Origin: Nesterenkonia muleiensis
GTDB taxonomy: Bacteria; Actinomycetota; Actinomycetes; Actinomycetales; Micrococcaceae
Assembly (NCBI RefSeq): GCF_003600155.1
Contig: NZ_QWLD01000001.1
Coordinates: 1-40,175, forward strand
Direction of reading: 5' to 3'
DNA: 40,175 nucleotides
Position numbers and translations under genes: made by a program. How positions within the stretch are numbered: position 1 is the first letter of the stretch; each line of letters begins with the position of its first letter. The notes beneath the pieces are model-generated. The model searched no databases. It worked only from the letters and a program-made list of their open reading frames with translations, and had not been told where the DNA came from. Positions 8,735-17,700 of the stretch are shown here, in pieces.

Positions 8735-9159
8735 TTGTTTCTCTCCATCACGTCGAGGGTGGTCGCGATCGCGCGCAGCAGGGGTGAGAGCTTGCGCCAA
8801 CCCCCTTTGAGGAAGAAGCGCGCGAACTCCGCGCCTGGGCCGTGGAAGCCTTCTTGGAGGAATTCGAACCGGCATGACCGTGGCCCGAGTTCGGTGACGG
8901 TGAAGGTGACGATCGTGTCGATCGGCCCTCCTGTCCAGGACCAGCGCATCTGATGCGGTGGGTCGAGCTCCAGGACTTCCAGATGCACGGTGCCATCGAA
9001 CATGGGTGCAGGGTCGGTGGTCATCGTGAAGCGATGTCCGACCTCGGGGCGGAAGTCATTGGGCATCAGCCACACCGCCAGTAGCTCACTGTCGGTCAGT
9101 GCGCGCCATAGGGTCGCGGCGGGAACGTCGAAGTCCCCGGTTCTGTAGATTTTGCTCAT
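8731..9159 (-). CDS. SRPBCC / AHSA1-like domain protein
   Basis: A 142-residue START/Bet v1-type helix-grip protein of the AHSA1 (activator of Hsp90 ATPase homologue) group. Recognisable segments are FDVPAATLWRALTDSELLAVW, the strand FDGTVHLEVLELDPPHQMRWSW and the C-terminal helix GWRKLSPLLRAI. Such proteins have a hydrophobic cavity and may bind small lipophilic ligands. The start codon overlaps the stop of the ArsR gene (ATGA at 9156-9159), a very common actinobacterial pairing. Regulation by that ArsR protein is likely. No ligand can be assigned. Confidence 0.9.
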   Translation of the reverse strand: MSKIYRTGDFDVPAATLWRALTDSELLAVWLMPNDFRPEVGHRFTMTTDPAPMFDGTVHLEVLELDPPHQMRWSWTGGPIDTIVTFTVTELGPRSCRFEFLQEGFHGPGAEFARFFLKGGWRKLSPLLRAIATTLDVMERNK

Positions 9160-9494
9160 TGCCCGTTCTCCTCGTCGATGGTCTCCAGAAGCCGCCCCAG
9201 ACGGTCGAATCGCTCGTCCCAGAATGCTTCAAGGGTGGATATCCAGTCGGTGACGTCCCGCAGAGGGGCTGTGTCAAGGCGATACAGGCGCTCTCTGCCT
9301 CGTTTGCGGTACGTGACCAGGCCGACCGATCTCAATGCCGCCAAGTGCTCCGAGACCGCAGACTGAGAGACCCCGACCGCAGCGACCAGATCAGAGACCA
9401 CCTTGTCCTCGGTTGCCAGCAGGCTCATGATTGCGCGGCGCCGGGGGTGTCCGATGGCACTGAACGTATCGAGGACAGCGGGAGGTCTCACCAT
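9156..9494 (-). CDS. ArsR-family winged-helix regulator
   Basis: A 112-residue ArsR-type repressor. The winged HTH occupies almost the whole protein: FSAIGHPRRRAIMSLL, then VSQSAVSEHLAALRSVGLVT, then the wing YRKRGRERLYRLD. The C-terminus, with WISTLEAFWDERFDRLGRLL, is the one usually seen in ArsR proteins paired with SRPBCC genes. No metal-binding Cys pair is visible, so it probably senses something other than metals. It is the first cistron of a three-gene operon reading leftward. The inverted repeat at 9508-9523 just upstream is the likely operator. Confidence 0.93.
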   Translation of the reverse strand: MVRPPAVLDTFSAIGHPRRRAIMSLLATEDKVVSDLVAAVGVSQSAVSEHLAALRSVGLVTYRKRGRERLYRLDTAPLRDVTDWISTLEAFWDERFDRLGRLLETIDEENGQ

Positions 9495-9507
9495 GTCTCA
9501 ACAATAC

Positions 9508-9523
9508 ATCGGTAAAAACCAAT
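9508..9523. promoter_or_regulatory. Candidate ArsR operator
   Basis: ATCGGT-AAAA-ACCAAT is an imperfect inverted repeat (5 of 6 positions) 14 bp upstream of the ArsR start, in an unusually AT-rich stretch (9500-9532) that should contain the promoter. The position and dyad size fit autorepression by the ArsR protein. Binding is inferred. Confidence 0.5.
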
Positions 9524-9544
9524 ATAAAAATCTTTCGAGTCACG

Positions 9545-10033
9545 ATGACGGTCGTGTGGTGGGTAATGCAGTCGGTGGTGTTGGTTGAGCTGATGAACAA
9601 GCGGAGGAGCGCATCAGCTGGAATGAAGGGTCACCGCGAATGTGCTCATGGCCGCGACGGGGTGAACCGTCACTTCATGATGCTCCGGGAGCCCCAGGCA
9701 TTGAGCCTCATGCCAAGCCGCGCAGCAGAGCTTGCTCAAAACAGTGGCTGCACTTCTGCGCAAGATTCGCTCTCTGCTGGATGGCCTACAGGCGGACACG
9801 ACCTGCGGATTAACGCTGTTTTCCGGTCGGGAGAGTGAGGCCACTGTACCGGCTTCTCGAATCCGGCAAGTGGATAAGGCGCGGCAAAAAGTCCGGAATA
9901 GCATGAGTTGTCGCTCATCAACTCTGGCACGCCGATGTCAGTCGGGTTGTCGGATCCAAGAAGCGAAGGCCAATGGCTGTGATCAGTGCGCGCGAGCAAC
10001 TTGAGGCGGGCAAGGGCTCACCTGCCGATAGGC
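9545..10033. other. Gap without a recognisable gene
   Basis: About 490 bp between the ArsR promoter and the DUF998 operator hold frames of 90-97 codons on both strands, none with family features or a convincing ribosome site. An 8-bp inverted repeat (AGCTGATG at 9588-9595, CATCAGCT at 9612-9619) could form a small hairpin. The segment may be the eroded remains of a gene, but I cannot name it. Confidence 0.4.
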
Positions 10034-10078
10034 GTATATAACCGATTCGGTCACTTTGTGATCGAATCGGTTATATAC
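10034..10078. promoter_or_regulatory. 45-bp inverted repeat upstream of the DUF998-TetR operon
   Basis: GTATATAACCGATTCG at 10034-10049 is repeated as its exact reverse complement at 10063-10078. The 13-bp centre (TCAC-TTT-GTGA) extends the dyad with one mismatch. The left arm itself gives the 11-bp palindrome ACCGATTCGGT (10041-10051) and the right arm a near copy (10061-10071), so two repressor dimers could bind. TATACT at 10074-10079 could serve as a -10 box for the gene starting at 10086. The TetR protein encoded by the second cistron is the likely ligand. Confidence 0.75.
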
Positions 10079-10085
10079 TGGTGGT

Positions 10086-10817
10086 ATGGCCTCCTTCACC
10101 GAAGACAATGCTCAGACACGCACGTATCCTGGCCGCCCGGCACCACCCCGCGATGACGTCTTGTGGCGAAGGCGCGAGATCGTGGGCGGTTTTCTCTGGC
10201 TCTCGGTCGTGCAGTACTTCGTCATGATGGTGGTGGTGCAGGCGGCGTGGACAACTCCGTACAGCATCGTGAGGCATGCGATCAGCGATCTGGGCGCGGT
10301 GAACTGCGCAGTTTTCGAAGGCCGAGATGTCTGCTCGCCCTGGCATGTCGCCTCGAACGTTTCCTGGACCCTCACCGGCTTGAGCATCTTTCTCGGAGCG
10401 GTCTTGCTCTGGCGCCCTCTGGCGAGAGACGCTGCGGGGCGTCTCGGTCTGGTGATCCTGATGGTGGCGGGCGTGGGGGAGTTCCTCGTGGGGCTCAACC
10501 CCCAAGACACGAGCACACTGCACATCCCCGCCGCTCTGATCGCGATTCTCGGGGGCCAGGCCGCGATCATGTTCCTCGGCGTCTCCCTGGCGCGCAGATC
10601 CACTTGGCGAGGTCTCGGGCTTCTCGGGGTCGCCTTCAGCCTCACGGGGCTCACCTCGAGCACTGTTTTGCTTATAGTAGGGCTGAATGAGTTTTTCGGA
10701 TTGCTCGAGCGCATCGCGGCCTATCCGATCCTGATCTGGATCGTCTTGGCCGGAACTTCCGTGCTGCGCCGCGCGCTCTCCAGGAAACGATACCTGCCGG
10801 CTCTTCGATCGGTGTGA
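10086..10817 (+). CDS. DUF998-family membrane protein
   Basis: A 243-residue integral membrane protein with about six hydrophobic helices, matching the DUF998 layout: a first helix (FLWLSVVQYFVMMVVVQAAW), then the family hallmark YSIVRHAISDLGAVNC, then further helices alternating with short loops. No catalytic motif is visible and the family's function is not established. The start at 10086 lies only 8 bp after the large inverted repeat, so transcription could give a nearly leaderless mRNA. A TetR gene follows after 6 bp and is probably co-transcribed, which suggests that the membrane protein responds to a small compound sensed by that regulator. Confidence 0.88.
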   Translation: MASFTEDNAQTRTYPGRPAPPRDDVLWRRREIVGGFLWLSVVQYFVMMVVVQAAWTTPYSIVRHAISDLGAVNCAVFEGRDVCSPWHVASNVSWTLTGLSIFLGAVLLWRPLARDAAGRLGLVILMVAGVGEFLVGLNPQDTSTLHIPAALIAILGGQAAIMFLGVSLARRSTWRGLGLLGVAFSLTGLTSSTVLLIVGLNEFFGLLERIAAYPILIWIVLAGTSVLRRALSRKRYLPALRSV

Positions 10818-10823
10818 GAATCA

Positions 10824-11450
10824 GTGAATGACGTGAAGGACGAATATCGACCGCGGCAGAGCCTCCGCCCCAGCAGCGCGGAGATCGACGAGCGCATCCT
10901 CGATCTGACCGCGGGTCTTCTCGCCAAGCACGGTGTGAAGGCGATGAGCGTCAGCATGGTCGCAGAGGCAAGCGGCTATTCCAAAGCTGCCGTTTTCCGC
11001 AGGTTCAAAGACAAAGAGCACCTCGTCGACGCCGCTCTTCGACGATGCGCCGACCTCGGCAAGCAGGTGCTCCTGGCAGTCGACGGCATTCCAGCCGGGC
11101 GTGAGAGGGGCCGCACGGCACTGCGCGCAATGCTCGACCTGGCATTCCTCTGGCCCGGTTTCATCGCGCTCGCACTGGCCTCGATCGCGATCCGCGAACG
11201 CGACGAGTTCGACGGCCGCTTGGGCGAACTGGGTAACGCACTTCTGGCGGCGTTCAGCATCCCCACACGTGAAAACCGCACTGACGCAGCACCACTTTTC
11301 CGCGCTCTCGGCGCGCTGAGCGCACTCTCAGTACTCAGCCTCGTCTACAGCAGGTACACCGACTCCGAGACAGCGCGGGGCTTGATCCTCGACACCTCGG
11401 AGGCCGCTTTGTACGGCGAACCGCCGACGGCCCTCTTCGACCGTCCGTAG
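10824..11450 (+). CDS. TetR-family transcriptional regulator
   Basis: A 208-residue TetR-type regulator with a canonical HTH (LLAKHGVKAMSVSMVAEASG, then YSKAAVFRRFKDKEHLVDAAL) and a helical C-terminal domain. It starts 6 bp after the DUF998 gene stops, so it is the second cistron of that operon. The inverted repeat at 10034-10078 is the obvious candidate binding site, which would make the operon self-regulated. The ligand is unknown. Confidence 0.92.
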   Translation: MNDVKDEYRPRQSLRPSSAEIDERILDLTAGLLAKHGVKAMSVSMVAEASGYSKAAVFRRFKDKEHLVDAALRRCADLGKQVLLAVDGIPAGRERGRTALRAMLDLAFLWPGFIALALASIAIRERDEFDGRLGELGNALLAAFSIPTRENRTDAAPLFRALGALSALSVLSLVYSRYTDSETARGLILDTSEAALYGEPPTALFDRP

Positions 11451-11507
11451 CGGGCAGGAGGTCATCGGCAGGGTCAAGCTGGTGCATCGATCAGTTGTCG
11501 CGCTCGC

Positions 11508-12356
11508 TTAGGCGGTGGAGGAGAACCGGTGTTGTCCCACCACGCTGAGGAGCTGCAGCTGTTCGGCGTCGTGACTGCGAGGGGTGGTGGTGAGTACGAC
11601 CAGTGTCTGGGTCTGGTCCTCGGTGAAGAGGGCACTGCAGTCGAACCGGATGGTGCCGATCTCTGGGTGCATGATGATTTTGCGGTCTTCGAATCGCCTG
11701 GTGACTTCGTGGCGCTTCCAGATCTCAGCGAACTCAGAGCTGTGTTGATGAAGCCGATGAGTCAGCTTCGCGGCAGGGGAGTGCTTGCCGTGGCGCGCCG
11801 CAGCGATGCGCAAGGCTGAGACGAATGCCCGGCCTTGCCGCTGCTGATCCTCGCCCGAGTAGAGGATGCGTTCGGTCTCGGGTTGCATGAACCACCGGTA
11901 GATAGCGCTGGCTTCTTCACCGTGGTGTCTGTTGTGGTCGCCGAAGAGGGCCGCGGCGAGAGTGTTCTGGCTCAGTGTGATGCCGATATCAGACACGATG
12001 AAAGCAGGTGTGTGGGAAAGGCTCCCGAGGACTCGCTGCAGCCCGGGAGCAACATGCGGAGAACTGAGCAGCCGGTCTGGCACGTTGTGTCCTGCAAGCC
12101 GGTAGAGGTGATCGCGTTCGTCGAGGCTCATTCGGAGGGCGCGGGCGAGGACGTCGAGCATTGCCGTGGAGGGTTGAGTGCCGCTGCCGCGCTCGAGCCG
12201 ACTGTAGTAGTCCACAGACATCACCGCGATCTGGGCCACTTCTTCGCGTCTAAGCCCCTTGACTCGACGACGTGGGCTCACAGGCAGCCCGAGATCCTGC
12301 GGTCGCAGCGTGTCACGACGCGATCGGAGGAATGCTGCCAGTGCGGTGCGGTCCAT
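11508..12356 (-). CDS. XRE-family regulator with MmyB-like ligand domain (copy 2)
   Basis: A 282-residue regulator of the same architecture as the gene at 91-957. The HTH contains RRRVKGLRREEVAQIAVMS followed by DYYSRLERG, and the C-terminal MmyB-like domain includes TPAFIVSDIGITLSQN, FAEIWKRHEV and TLVVLTTTP. The start at 12356 gives MDRTALAAFLRSRRD; an in-frame ATG at 12374 is also possible. It is divergent from the SDR at 12488. Sequence divergence between the two copies is large, so this is a repeated gene arrangement rather than a recent duplication. It probably regulates the SDR. Confidence 0.9.
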   Translation of the reverse strand: MDRTALAAFLRSRRDTLRPQDLGLPVSPRRRVKGLRREEVAQIAVMSVDYYSRLERGSGTQPSTAMLDVLARALRMSLDERDHLYRLAGHNVPDRLLSSPHVAPGLQRVLGSLSHTPAFIVSDIGITLSQNTLAAALFGDHNRHHGEEASAIYRWFMQPETERILYSGEDQQRQGRAFVSALRIAAARHGKHSPAAKLTHRLHQHSSEFAEIWKRHEVTRRFEDRKIIMHPEIGTIRFDCSALFTEDQTQTLVVLTTTPRSHDAEQLQLLSVVGQHRFSSTA

Positions 12357-12487
12357 TGCCCAAGTATCTCGCATCCGCGACTGTCAAGGGGTGCCCTGCC
12401 GGGTCACCGATAGATGTGTCCTGGATGCCGGCTCGGGACGAGCACATCCTGGTCATGTTCCATCTCCCGACCAAAGGCGTATCACCT

Positions 12488-13384
12488 ATGACTGACAAGT
12501 GGACTGTCGACAACCTTCCCGACCTGGCCGGCAAGACCTACATCGTGACCGGGGCGGCCGCAGGAATCGGCCTGATCACCAGCCGCGAGCTGGCCCGTGC
12601 CGGAGCTGATGTGGTGATGGCCGTCCGCGATCCCAAGAAGGGTCAGGCGGCCGCACAGAACATCGATTCCACACAGGGCAGCATCGAAGTCCAGCAGCTC
12701 GATGTCTCAAGCCTGGCCTCGATCCGGGCGTTCGGCGCTGCGTGGTCCGGCCCGATCACTGGACTCATCAACAACGCCGGGATCATGATGGTCCCGCACC
12801 GCGTCACCGACGACGGAATCGAGAGCCAGATGGCGACCAACTACTTCGGCCCGTTCGCGCTGACGAACGCCCTGCTTCCGCACATCACGGACCGGGTCGT
12901 CAGCGTCTCGTCGCAGCTGCATCGACAGGGACGGCTGCGCCTGGACGATCTCACCGGAGAGAAACGCAGGTACAACCCGTGGTTCGCCTACTGTGATTCC
13001 AAGCTCGACGTCCTGCTGTTCTCGGTCGAACTGCAGCGCCGACTCGAAAAGTCCGGTAGCGCCGTGCGCTCGATGATCGCGCACCCCGGGATCGCGAAAA
13101 CGAACCTCGTCTCGCACGTCGGTGGAGTCTCCGGGTGGTTGAATGGACTCGCACAGCCGCTTCTGAACGAAGCTGACAATGGCGCTCTGCCGACGCTCTT
13201 CGCCCTCAGTGAAGACATCCCGGGCAACTCCTATGTCGGGCCCGACGGCTTCGGCAGCATCCGCGGGTACCCGAGGGTCCGCAAGCCGTCCCGCGCCGCC
13301 CGCCACCCGAGGCGCGCTGCAGCGCTGTGGGACGCTACTGCAGCCATTGTGGATCAAAAACGCATGAACCGCCTCAGTACATAG
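12488..13384 (+). CDS. SDR-family oxidoreductase paired with MmyB-like regulator
   Basis: A 298-residue short-chain dehydrogenase. The cofactor loop is TGAAAGIG, the structural motif LINNAGIMM, and the catalytic pair Y168-CDS-K172. The long C-terminal part with SYVGPDGFGSIRGYP is characteristic of SDRs often annotated as retinol- or protochlorophyllide-reductase-like. The ATG at 12488 is preferred because the SDR fold begins about 15 residues later; the frame stays open upstream to 12272 but overlaps the divergent regulator. Function is likely redox conversion of a small molecule; the substrate is unknown. Confidence 0.9.
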   Translation: MTDKWTVDNLPDLAGKTYIVTGAAAGIGLITSRELARAGADVVMAVRDPKKGQAAAQNIDSTQGSIEVQQLDVSSLASIRAFGAAWSGPITGLINNAGIMMVPHRVTDDGIESQMATNYFGPFALTNALLPHITDRVVSVSSQLHRQGRLRLDDLTGEKRRYNPWFAYCDSKLDVLLFSVELQRRLEKSGSAVRSMIAHPGIAKTNLVSHVGGVSGWLNGLAQPLLNEADNGALPTLFALSEDIPGNSYVGPDGFGSIRGYPRVRKPSRAARHPRRAAALWDATAAIVDQKRMNRLST

Positions 13385-13398
13385 AGGAAGACCGAACC

Positions 13399-13497
13399 AT
13401 GACTAATCTCTCCGGGCAACGTGGTGGGTCTTCTCCCCTGGGAGCCGGCAGCCGCCCAAGCTCGCCGGGCTCAGCCGAGTCCGAGGCCGATCAGTAG
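13399..13497 (+). pseudogene. Short gene stub after the SDR (32 aa)
   Basis: An ATG at 13399 with GAGGAAG upstream (13384-13390) opens a 32-codon frame (MTNLSGQRGGSSPL...) that stops inside the end of the oppositely oriented small membrane protein. It has the appearance of the 5' end of a second cistron cut off where accessory DNA joins the core region. It could equally be a chance frame; no family is recognised. Confidence 0.3.
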
Positions 13498-13749
13498 TGG
13501 CTGCAGTTGCTCACCGGAGCCGCCGAGATCGCTATAGTCCACGTACTGGGAACGCCAACGGCGGAAGAGATAGAAGCCCACCACAAAGATCACCAGCGCG
13601 ATGAGGATGACAGGCAGGGGCAAGCCGCCGGAGGCCGTCCTGGGAATGTCCTCGCCGTGGTTGCGCCTCCACCGCTCCTCGAAGCGACGGTCGCCTTCAT
13701 CGTGCTCCTCGTGCTCCGGACCTTCAGCTGATTGAGTCATGAGGTCCAT
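13471..13749 (-). CDS. Small single-pass membrane protein, function unknown
   Basis: A 92-residue protein with a charged, Glu/Asp/Arg-rich N-terminal half, one hydrophobic helix at about residues 43-62 (LPLPVILIALVIFVVGFYLF), a basic stop (RRWRSQ) and a short C-terminal tail. An in-frame ATG at 13740 is an alternative start. It lies 37 bp upstream of the exonuclease gene and reads the same way, so the two may be co-transcribed. I do not recognise the family. Confidence 0.65.
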   Translation of the reverse strand: MDLMTQSAEGPEHEEHDEGDRRFEERWRRNHGEDIPRTASGGLPLPVILIALVIFVVGFYLFRRWRSQYVDYSDLGGSGEQLQPLLIGLGLG

Positions 13750-13786
13750 TGTCCCGCACCCCGCATGTGCGGTGAGCCAGTCACCG

Positions 13787-14506
13787 TCACACTGGCCAGG
13801 TGCCGTCGATGACGGCGTCGGCCTTGCCCTGACGGTGCAGGAAGGCCTGAAAATCCTGAGCCTGCTCGGCCTTCCAGCCCACCTGGAGATCGTGCAGCTG
13901 ACCGCTGGGCATCTGCAGTTCGGGGTACTTCTCGGCCAGGCAGTCGGCCACCTGCACCGTGGCTAAAGCATCCGGGGCAGCCGAATGGGCCTGGCTGAGC
14001 TGCACGCCGTAGACTCCGCAGAGATCGCCGAGCCGGCGTTTGCCGCGCCGGTACTTGTCCACCTGCTTGTCGATGACCAAAGGGTCGATCACCGGCTTCG
14101 GCTCCGGGAACTCCAGACCGTAGCGCTCCGCCTCGCAGTTCAGCACCGCCAGGTCATAGGGGGCGTTCATGACCACCACTGCAGTGCCTGTGGCGAACTC
14201 CCTGGTCAGTGCAGCCATCAGCTCGCCCACGGCCTCCTCGGCGGCCTGCCCGTGCTCGCGTGCGTACTCGGTAGTGATCCCATGGATCTCCACCGTCTCC
14301 TCCGGAATCTCCACCCCTGGGTCCACCAACCACTCCCGCACCCTGGGCGACCCCTCGTCTTCAGGGTCAAGGGCCACCAGCGCGGCTGAGACTATCCGCG
14401 CCTCGGCGGGAAACCGGGACGTGGTCTCCAGATCGAACCCCACCCGGCGGCAGGTGTGCCAGGAATCAGCGGCCGGATGCAGATCGAACAGTGCTGGACT
14501 CTCCAT
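13787..14506 (-). CDS. DnaQ-like DEDDh 3'-5' exonuclease
   Basis: A 239-residue exonuclease of the DnaQ/RNase T fold. ExoI is GFDLETTS with the two acidic metal ligands, ExoII is the NAPYDLAVL segment with its Asp, and ExoIII is HSAAPDALATVQV, giving the DEDDh arrangement. HGITTEYAREHG is the usual linker after ExoI. Such enzymes trim 3' ends of DNA or RNA; actinobacterial stand-alone copies are often annotated as 3'-5' exonuclease. The ATG at 14506 is chosen because upstream residues are not family-like. It is divergent from the AdnA gene, which may place it with DNA repair, but that is inference. Confidence 0.9.
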   Translation of the reverse strand: MESPALFDLHPAADSWHTCRRVGFDLETTSRFPAEARIVSAALVALDPEDEGSPRVREWLVDPGVEIPEETVEIHGITTEYAREHGQAAEEAVGELMAALTREFATGTAVVVMNAPYDLAVLNCEAERYGLEFPEPKPVIDPLVIDKQVDKYRRGKRRLGDLCGVYGVQLSQAHSAAPDALATVQVADCLAEKYPELQMPSGQLHDLQVGWKAEQAQDFQAFLHRQGKADAVIDGTWPV

Positions 14507-14706
14507 GACTACGAGACTACCGCCTGATACGGACCTCGCTGAGCTCCGCCGTTCATGGAGCAGGGCCGCCGACTGGTCCCTCCGGAGGCCCGAGGCAGGT
14601 GCCGGGAGACAGCTGCGGCCGATGCGAGGTGGGTGCCTGCCCGTAAGGTGAGTATCTGAGTCCAGCTGATATGTAATGGAGAGGATCGAGGGAAGGACCG
14701 TGACCG

Positions 14707-17700
14707 ATGACGACGACGCCTTCGCCTGAGTGCCCCACACTCGTCTACGGTGCACCGGGCGCCGGAAAGACGGCGGCCGCCGTGGAGGCGGCGCTGGATT
14801 TCCTGCGCACTGGGGAGGACTCGCGCAGGCTGCTGGTGCTTTCGCCCTCACGGACTTCTGCAGCCAGGCTCCGTGACGCCATCACCACGGGCTTCTTCGC
14901 CCAGAACCAGCACGCCGCACTGAGCGAGCAGCCCTCGCGGGCCTTCGCCTCCTACGCGTTCTGGGTGCTCAGCGAGGCGCGCCGGAAGGGCTTTATCTCC
15001 TTTGCCGCACGGACCCCGAGGCTGCTCTCAGGGGCCGAGCAGGACCGGATCATCTGGGAGATCATCTCTGAGCTGCACGGAGAACGCGCCGAAGCGTCCT
15101 GGCCGGCCAGCGTGCGTGAGGCGATGGGAACCGAGGGCTTTCGCAAAGAGATCCGGGAACTGTTCGATCGCGCCCGTGAGTATGACATCAGCGCCTCAGG
15201 CCTGGAGCAGCTGGCTGAGGAGCACGGATCCGAGGAATGGCACACCGCCGCGATCATCTATTCCCGGTACATGGAACGGTTCCACTCCGCTGAATTCGAG
15301 GACGCCTATGATCCGTCCGGGCTGATCAGCCAGGCGGTGCGTCTGCTGCAGGAGCATCCTGAACTGCTCGATGCCGAACGCCGCCGGCTCATGCTGGTGA
15401 TCGTCGATGACCTGCAGGAGGCCTCGCCGTCGGTGCACCGGCTGCTGCGGCTCATCGCAGCCGGCAAGCCTGTACTGGCCTTTGCGAACCCGGATGTGGT
15501 GACCCAAGGCTTCCGCGGGGCTCGGCCCGATCTGCTCAAGAGCTGGGTCACCCGCATGGCTGCTGACCCAGACCATGGGCTGCATGCTTCCGGCCACGGG
15601 AACGGCACGCCTGAGGTGAGGGTACTCTCGGGGTCCCGGCGTATGGATCCGGCAATCGCCAGTGTCTACGCCAAAGCTCTGACCCGGATCCCCGCGCCGG
15701 CTGAGTCTGAGCTGCGCAGCATGTGGCAGGGGACAGACACGGCTGAGGACGGCTCTGCTGCGGAGGCGATCACCGCCCCCAGCGATCAGGCTGCCGAGCG
15801 TGCGGTCCTGGCGGAGGTGCTGAACCGATACGACCGGCATCAGGTGCCGTTCAATCAGATTGCGGTCATCGCCCGCAGCGGCGCTTCGGCCCAGCGCATC
15901 GGCCGGGTGTTCGCCGCCAACGGTGTACCGGTGCGCCAGTCGCTCAGTGATGTGGTGCTCAACCAGGAGCCTGCGGTGATGCCGCTGCTGCAGATCATCG
16001 AACTGAACGCAGGTGGCAACGAGCTCACGGTCGAGGACGTGCTGACTCTGCTGGGATCGCGCTACGGCCACGCCGATGCCATGGAGCTGCGGCGCATACG
16101 CCAGCTGCTGCGCCAACAGGAGATCCAGCATGCGAAGGCTGAGGGCCGCCGGCCCCGCAGCTCCGATGCGCTGATCCTTGCTGCGGCGCAGGACATCGAA
16201 CACCCGGTGCTGAAAGAGATCCGGTCCGCCCAGATACGCCCGCTGGAGCGAATCGCGCGTATGCTGGCCGCTGCTCGGGCCGCCTCCGGGGACAACGCCC
16301 GGCCAGGGGAGCTGCTGTGGGCCATCTGGGAGGCCTCCGGTGCGGCCACAGACTGGCAGCAGAGGGCCCGGGGCGCCGGGCGTGAGGCCGAAACCGCCCA
16401 TCACGACCTCGATGCTGTGCTCGCGCTCTTCCAAGCAGCCGACCGATTCGAGGACCACAACCCCGGCGCCGGCGCCGGGAGCTTCGGTGAGCACATGCAG
16501 CGCCTGGAGCTGCCGATGGACACCCTGGCCGAAACCGTCGCCCCGGCCGACGCCGTCGAGATCCTCACCCCGACCAGCGCAGCAGGCCGCGCATTCGACA
16601 CTGTCATTCTGCTGGACCTGCAGCACGGAGTATGGCCGAACCTGCGTCCCCGGGGCGAGCTGCTGCGCTCACGGGAGCTGGTCGACGTCGTCGAGGGCCT
16701 CACCGGCCCGGAGAATCAGAACCCGCTGATCAAACGTCTGCAGACCCTCCAAGATGAGTACCGGCTCTTCGCCGCGGCCGTCTCCCGGGGACGTCACCGG
16801 CTCTTCGCCGTCGCCGTCGACAGTGACCAGAACCGGCCCTCCTCGCTGCTGGACCTGGTCACACCAGCTGATCGGCGCCGGATCACCGAGGAGCAGGCTG
16901 CCGCACGTCCGCTGACCGAAGCACATCTGGTCGCCGAGCTGCGCCGAGACCTCGAGCAGAACCCCCAAGACATCCACGCCGCTGAGGCTCTGGCTGCACT
17001 CGCCGAGGCCGGCGTTCCCGGTGCAGACCCTGCGCGCTGGTGGGGACTGGAGGATATTTCCGATGCCGACCCCCTCTATGAGCCCGGCGAAGACATCTAC
17101 GTGCGTCCCTCCAGCATCGGCGTAGCAGTCGACCAGCCCCTGCAGTGGTTCGTCGAGGTCACAGGCGGCACCATGCCCACAGACTTCTCACGCATGCTCG
17201 GCACCCTGGTGCATAAGATCGCCGAGGACCACCCCACAGAGACCGACCCCAGAAAGCTGATCGACATCCTGCGCGAGAAGTGGGACACCATAGAGGCCAG
17301 AGAGGGCTGGCAGAACCAGATCGACTGGAACAAGGCAGTCAGTATGCTCGAGCAGGTGGCGGACTATCACCGGGAGTCTCGTGAGAATCGTGACCTGATC
17401 GCCACAGAGCTCAAGCTGCGCACAGTGTTCGAGCTCAACCCAGAGCGGGAACCGGCCAGGCAGCCGGTTGTCCTCGGCGGTCTGGTCGACCGGGTGGAGA
17501 AGACGTCCGAGGGCAAGCTCATGCTGGTGGATCTCAAGACCGGAAGCAGGGCTCCCAGCGCCCAGCAGGCCCAGCGGCACCCGCAGCTGGGCGCCTACCA
17601 GCTGCTGGCGCAGCGGGGCGACCGGACCGAACTGGACAAAACAGTCGAGGCTGAGCTCACTGATGCGCAGATCGCCAGTGCCGCACTGCTGTTCGTCGCC

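Noticed and set aside
9614-9904. 96-codon minus-strand frame in the gap before the DUF998 operon
   Set aside because: No ribosome site, no recognisable motif, and overlapping frames on both strands are equally long; kept only as a gap description.
15196-16626. 476-codon frame opposite AdnA
   Set aside because: GC-rich antisense shadow of a gene with complete helicase motifs; no domain pattern of its own.
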